Shown: one piece after another, positions 6,625 through 8,775 of the stretch
Numbering within the stretch: the first letter of the stretch is position 1
Layout: every line of letters begins with the position of its first letter
Origin: a bacterium
GTDB taxonomy: Bacteria > B130-G9
DNA length: 8,775 nt
Assembly (NCBI GenBank): GCA_035527515.1
Contig: DATLAJ010000161.1
Coordinates: forward strand, 1 to 8,775
Direction of reading: 5' to 3'
Made by a program: the position numbers and the translations under genes
The notes under the pieces: generated by a model
What the model was told of the DNA's origin: nothing
What the model saw: the letters and a program-made list of their open reading frames with translations, nothing else
Databases searched by the model: none

Positions 6625-7088
6625 CTATTCCTGAAAACTCCCTCTGCCTACTCGCCCTCGTATAACAAACAAACCAGCGGCTGTGCCTCTCTCGGACTGT
6701 ATTGCTCCCGCCAAATCCACCCCTGAGTAGTAATGTCTCCATTCGTTCCCGTCGAAGGCAGTGTAGCCCTCCGGATTCTCGAAGTACTTGACATCATGAG
6801 GTCCCACAACGACCTCGACCACCGCGCCGCTGTCCAAGCAGCATTCATCCTTGCGATAAGCCATCCATGTCTGGCCGCCGAAACTCAGGACTGCCTCATG
6901 TTGGCCCCGGCCGGCGAACCATTTGACATTTTTCGAATCAACTGCAACCGAATCCACCGCTTGAAGAGACTTGTCGGAGAAATCGTAAACACAGTAGCCA
7001 TCAGATTGGAACCTGCCTACGCGAAATCATCGCCTTTTTGTGCTCTCCTGACTATATCATCCAATTCGTCTTCATTTCGTCTTGCCAT
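6625..7088 (-). pseudogene. Frameshifted short gene: sigma-factor-like start joined to beta-propeller-like repeats
   Basis: Two frames on the same strand read like parts of one gene. The first, 7088-7017, opens with ATG and encodes 23 residues (MARRNEDELDDIVRRAQKGD then DFA) before TAG; its look is that of the first residues of an ECF sigma factor (region 2.1 pattern with RRAQKGD). The second is open from 7026 to the TAG at 6625 (133 codons). It carries about three repeats of the two-component-regulator propeller type: GRFQSDGYCVYD with NVKWFAGR, LSFGGQTWMAY with DVKYFENP, and YTAFDGNEWRHYY. A GTG at 6957 could start a 110-residue product, but clear repeat similarity continues upstream of it, so that start would cut a repeat. 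Adding one base near 7019 would fuse the frames as KGDDFAVGRFQSDGY, so a single-base deletion is the simplest explanation; a deletion joining two unrelated genes is the alternative. It ends 17 nt before the adaptor start and may be cotranscribed with it. Function unknown. Confidence 0.5.
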
Positions 7089-7105
7089 ATCAGTCTCGAG
7101 GCCAT

Positions 7106-7134
7106 GTTATAGGATATAGACAGACCAAGCCCAA
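7106..7134 (-). promoter_or_regulatory. Candidate sigma-70-type promoter ahead of the efflux operon
   Basis: On the minus strand TTGGGC (7134-7129) is followed after 17 bases by TATAAC (7111-7106), matching four of six and five of six consensus positions at ideal spacing. It would start transcripts about 10 nt before the ATG at 7088, and could drive the broken propeller gene and then the adaptor, pump and channel. No clear operator palindrome overlaps it. This is pattern matching only, and promoter consensus outside Proteobacteria and Firmicutes may differ. Confidence 0.35.
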
Positions 7135-7195
7135 AGAAAGTTTAACATGCCTCGCGGGATTGTCGGACCTGTCGTCAGCCGCAGCTCTCAGAGTG

Positions 7196-7216
7196 GGCTC
7201 CCCTCGGGTGGGAGCC
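7196..7216. repeat. 7-bp GC-rich hairpin
   Basis: GGCTCCC at 7196-7202 pairs perfectly with GGGAGCC at 7210-7216 around a seven-base loop. It sits between the broken transposase and the candidate promoter. There is no T tract, so it is not an obvious terminator. It might belong to the lost end of the insertion sequence. Confidence 0.35.
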
Positions 7217-7231
7217 GACCTCCGGATGGGT

Positions 7232-7827
7232 TCAAGCAAGAATCCCTGCCGAGTGCCGTGGGTACCCCCAGATGCCCAGATTGTCATCCCCGATGACGAG
7301 CCGAGTCGCGTTCATGCCTCGCTCCTTAAGGTCTCTTAAGAATGAAGACCAACTCTCTATCGACTCACGATGTCCCGGCTGGATGGCCACGACCACTTTT
7401 CGGCCGTCACTCGAATCCGCAATCGCGACCAGAACCGCCGCTTTGTCCTTGTCCAAGCCAGCCTTCAGATAGATGCCGTCAACCCAGAGATAGACCACCT
7501 GGAGGTCATCCAACCGACGCGATGACCGTTGCTCGAACTCGGCCTGCCACTTCGCCTTCAGCCGCCCAACGGTCGAGACGGAGATCGGCGCCTCCTCCCC
7601 CAATAGCCCCCGAAGCGCCAGGTCGAGGTCGCCCTCGGCAAGACCATGCAAGTAGAGCTCGGGTATCAGGTCGTTCACGGCTCATACTTGCCCCTGCCCA
7701 AAAACTCCGTAACCTCCTCTTCCAACACGTTTTGAAAACACCTTTGAATCTGTCCACGAATCCACGTCTCAAGACCTTCCCAACACGGGCTTGACTTCCA
7801 ATCGCATACTGTGCTCTTCTCGCTCAC
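7232..7827 (-). pseudogene. IS256/Mutator-family transposase, internally deleted and truncated
   Basis: Two pieces of one transposase in different frames. The N-terminal piece (7827-7675, 50 residues from GTG) contains DWKSSPCWEGLETWIR and VLEEEVTEFLGRGKYE, a classic IS256-type start, preceded by AAAGGAG at nine nt. It stops at TGA where relatives continue for very roughly 70-90 more residues. The second piece (7678-7232, 148 codons if started at GTG) resumes with NDLIPELYLHGLAEGDLDLA and continues through VVYLWVDGIYLKAG and the GHRESIESW region to RLVIGDDNLGIWG. The first catalytic aspartate (D67 of this piece) and second (D131) are visible, the latter in GDDNLG instead of the usual GDGHLG. 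After GIWG the similarity ends and unrelated residues lead to a stop; the CWNH region and the third catalytic residue, Glu, are missing. Relatives are about 400 residues, so this protein cannot transpose. The family call is confident. Confidence 0.88.
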
Positions 7828-7836
7828 AGCGGTGTT

Positions 7837-7843
7837 CTCCTTT
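7837..7843 (-). promoter_or_regulatory. Ribosome-binding site of the transposase fragment
   Basis: AAAGGAG on the minus strand lies nine nt before the GTG at 7827-7825. It supports the GTG as the original transposase start and shows that the 5' end of the gene is intact although the rest is decayed. Confidence 0.6.
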
Positions 7844-7911
7844 CTTTTGCATTAGATTACTTATTTTCAACAAGGATGGACACCGCCTAACACAATTTCC
7901 ACACCTTCTGG

Positions 7912-7939
7912 GGTAACCTCGTCCAGACGTGGCGTTACC
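7912..7939. repeat. Small inverted repeat downstream of the MFS gene
   Basis: GGTAAC at 7912-7917 and GTTACC at 7934-7939 are perfect reverse complements separated by 16 bases. They lie in the 160-base gap between the end of the MFS gene and the transposase start. Nearby, closer to the MFS stop, GTGGGCT and AGCCAC (minus strand, about 7976-7961) could form a short bulged hairpin without a T tract. Either might end the MFS transcript or mark an insertion-sequence end; the support is weak. Confidence 0.25.
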
Positions 7940-7988
7940 GACAACGGAGTGATTTGGGGGCAGGTGGCTCTGAGCCCACATACTAACA

Positions 7989-8775
7989 TTACACTGACGC
8001 CCCAGCCCGGGGGCGCAGCTTGCCGCGAGCAAGTGAGGCGAAGATACCTAGCGCACAAAGGCCAGCGAATATGCCGAAGGAAGTCCTGACCGCCGTCAGA
8101 AAGGCGTCTTCGTTCGCGGGCCCAATCTGCGCCTCACCCACGTGCACGGAAAGCAAGAACATCACTATGCCCATGCTGAGCGTCATCCCCATCATGTTTG
8201 ACGTGCCCTGCATGGCCGCGGCAACGCTGTAATTTCGCTGGCTCACAGAGCTCATTATGGCGTTTGTATTAGGTGCTGAGAAAAGAGCAAACCCAAGTCC
8301 CATCGTGACCAGGGCGCCTACCACATACCCGAGCGGCGTGCCTCGACTCAAGAAAGCCAGAAGTCCAAGCCCAACGGCAGTCAACACCATCCCGCTTGAG
8401 GCTACGATTCGAGGCTCGATCCTGTCGGAGAGCTTGCCCGCAAATGGCGAGATGATAGCCTGGACGGCGGGCTGGGCGAACATCACAAGACCAGCCCACA
8501 TGGGTCTCAGCCCCATGACCTCCTGAAGGTATAAACTGAGCAGAAAAGCGTTTGCAGCGACGGCACAGTAGTTGATGACTGCGGCGAGGTTCGACATAGC
8601 AAACACACGATTTCGAGTGAACAGCCGAATATCCACTATCGGACTTGGGGACTTTCTCTCGAACAGGACGAAAACAATAATACCCAAGACCCCAGCCCCG
8701 AACAGCCAGGGCCCATTCCGGTAGGCGAGGTTCGTGAATCCATAGACGGTGGCTAGTATCGCTCCACTACAGATC
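7989..8775 (-). CDS. MFS multidrug transporter, DHA2 (EmrB/QacA-like) family, C-terminal part
   Basis: The frame is open from the right window edge to TAA at 7991-7989, giving 261 visible residues; the N-terminal part lies outside. A TTG at 8687 is not a plausible start, because coding sequence of the same character (ILATVYGFTNLAYRNGPWLF) continues upstream. The visible part has about six hydrophobic helices. The loop FERKSPSPIVDIRLFTRNRVF, just before a helix, is characteristic of 14-helix DHA2 drug:proton antiporters. Further family-like segments are LYLQEVMGLRPMWAGLVM, GKLSDRIEPRIVASSG and a gap of small residues in VTMGLGFALFSAPNTNAIMSSV. It ends in a short basic tail. DHA2 pumps are often encoded with an adaptor and a channel, and an adaptor lies further downstream, but that one is of RND type and is separated by the IS remnant. 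Substrate unknown. Confidence 0.88.
   Translation of the reverse strand, partial: ICSGAILATVYGFTNLAYRNGPWLFGAGVLGIIVFVLFERKSPSPIVDIRLFTRNRVFAMSNLAAVINYCAVAANAFLLSLYLQEVMGLRPMWAGLVMFAQPAVQAIISPFAGKLSDRIEPRIVASSGMVLTAVGLGLLAFLSRGTPLGYVVGALVTMGLGFALFSAPNTNAIMSSVSQRNYSVAAAMQGTSNMMGMTLSMGIVMFLLSVHVGEAQIGPANEDAFLTAVRTSFGIFAGLCALGIFASLARGKLRPRAGASV

Larger units (their letters stand above)
7232..7920 (-). mobile_element. Remnant of an IS256-family insertion sequence
   Basis: The transposase fragments define the element. Its 5' side should lie in the non-coding stretch upstream of the transposase start, somewhere in about 7860-7920, where AGGCGGTGTCC (7888-7878) and GGAAATTGTG (7900-7891) look like end sequence of such elements. 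I could not find a matching inverted copy on the other side, as expected if the 3' end was deleted with the transposase C-terminus. No target duplication can be assigned. Both boundaries are estimates. Confidence 0.55.

Noticed and set aside
7090-7287. Minus-strand 65-residue frame reading on from the transposase break
   Set aside because: Considered as a frameshifted continuation of the transposase, but its residues do not show the expected CWNH or later IS256 motifs.
7506-7772. Minus-strand 88-residue frame overlapping both transposase pieces
   Set aside because: Out of register with the transposase-like residues in both fragments; it has no similarity of its own that I can recognise.
7769-8032. 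Minus-strand frame with a CGNCVRRCP cysteine motif suggesting an iron-sulfur or zinc site
   Set aside because: The frame runs through the MFS 3' end, the intergenic gap and the transposase start in another register. Only part of a ferredoxin-like motif is present, so the cysteines look coincidental.

Overview
The window reads as a chromosomal accessory stretch of a diderm (Gram-negative type) bacterium. The central block is a complete tripartite RND efflux operon, and such a pump needs an inner membrane, a periplasm and an outer membrane. GC content is moderate to high. Copies of a GGATGAA-type repeat have been absorbed into two coding regions as KDEGGRMKDE and SSFILHNSSF peptide tails. I associate such tails with Acidobacteriota and Planctomycetota genomes, but this is recollection and only a weak taxonomic hint.

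Layout, left to right. Bases 1-26 are the 3' end of a tRNA, most likely tRNA-Leu, on the + strand. Bases 27-590 carry no convincing gene. They hold an 8-bp hairpin, a series of GATCACGTT-type direct repeats set at exact 11-bp spacing, a 60-bp imperfect palindrome and a weak terminator-like hairpin for the operon arriving from the right. Every protein gene is on the minus strand. In transcription order they are: an MFS drug transporter of the 14-helix DHA2 type (C-terminal part only, cut by the right edge); the wreck of an IS256/Mutator-family transposase; a short broken gene whose body resembles beta-propeller repeats and whose first 20 or so codons resemble the start of an ECF sigma factor; then the periplasmic adaptor, the RND pump and the outer-membrane channel.

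The adaptor, pump and channel form a tightly packed operon. A good Shine-Dalgarno lies 7 nt before the adaptor GTG start. Adaptor and pump share an ATGA stop/start overlap of 4 nt. Pump and channel overlap by 23 nt inside a 31-bp-arm inverted repeat that supplies the pump's C-terminal tail and the channel's ribosome-binding site, start codon and N-terminal residues. The adaptor should link pump and channel across the periplasm, and the pump should drive substrate export with the proton gradient. The substrate cannot be read from sequence.

The least ordinary items are the repeat-built pump/channel junction, the 11-bp-phased repeats beside the tRNA end (possibly arm-type recombinase sites of an integrated element), and the frameshifted propeller gene just upstream of the operon. 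I did not find a clearly new defence or CRISPR-like system.
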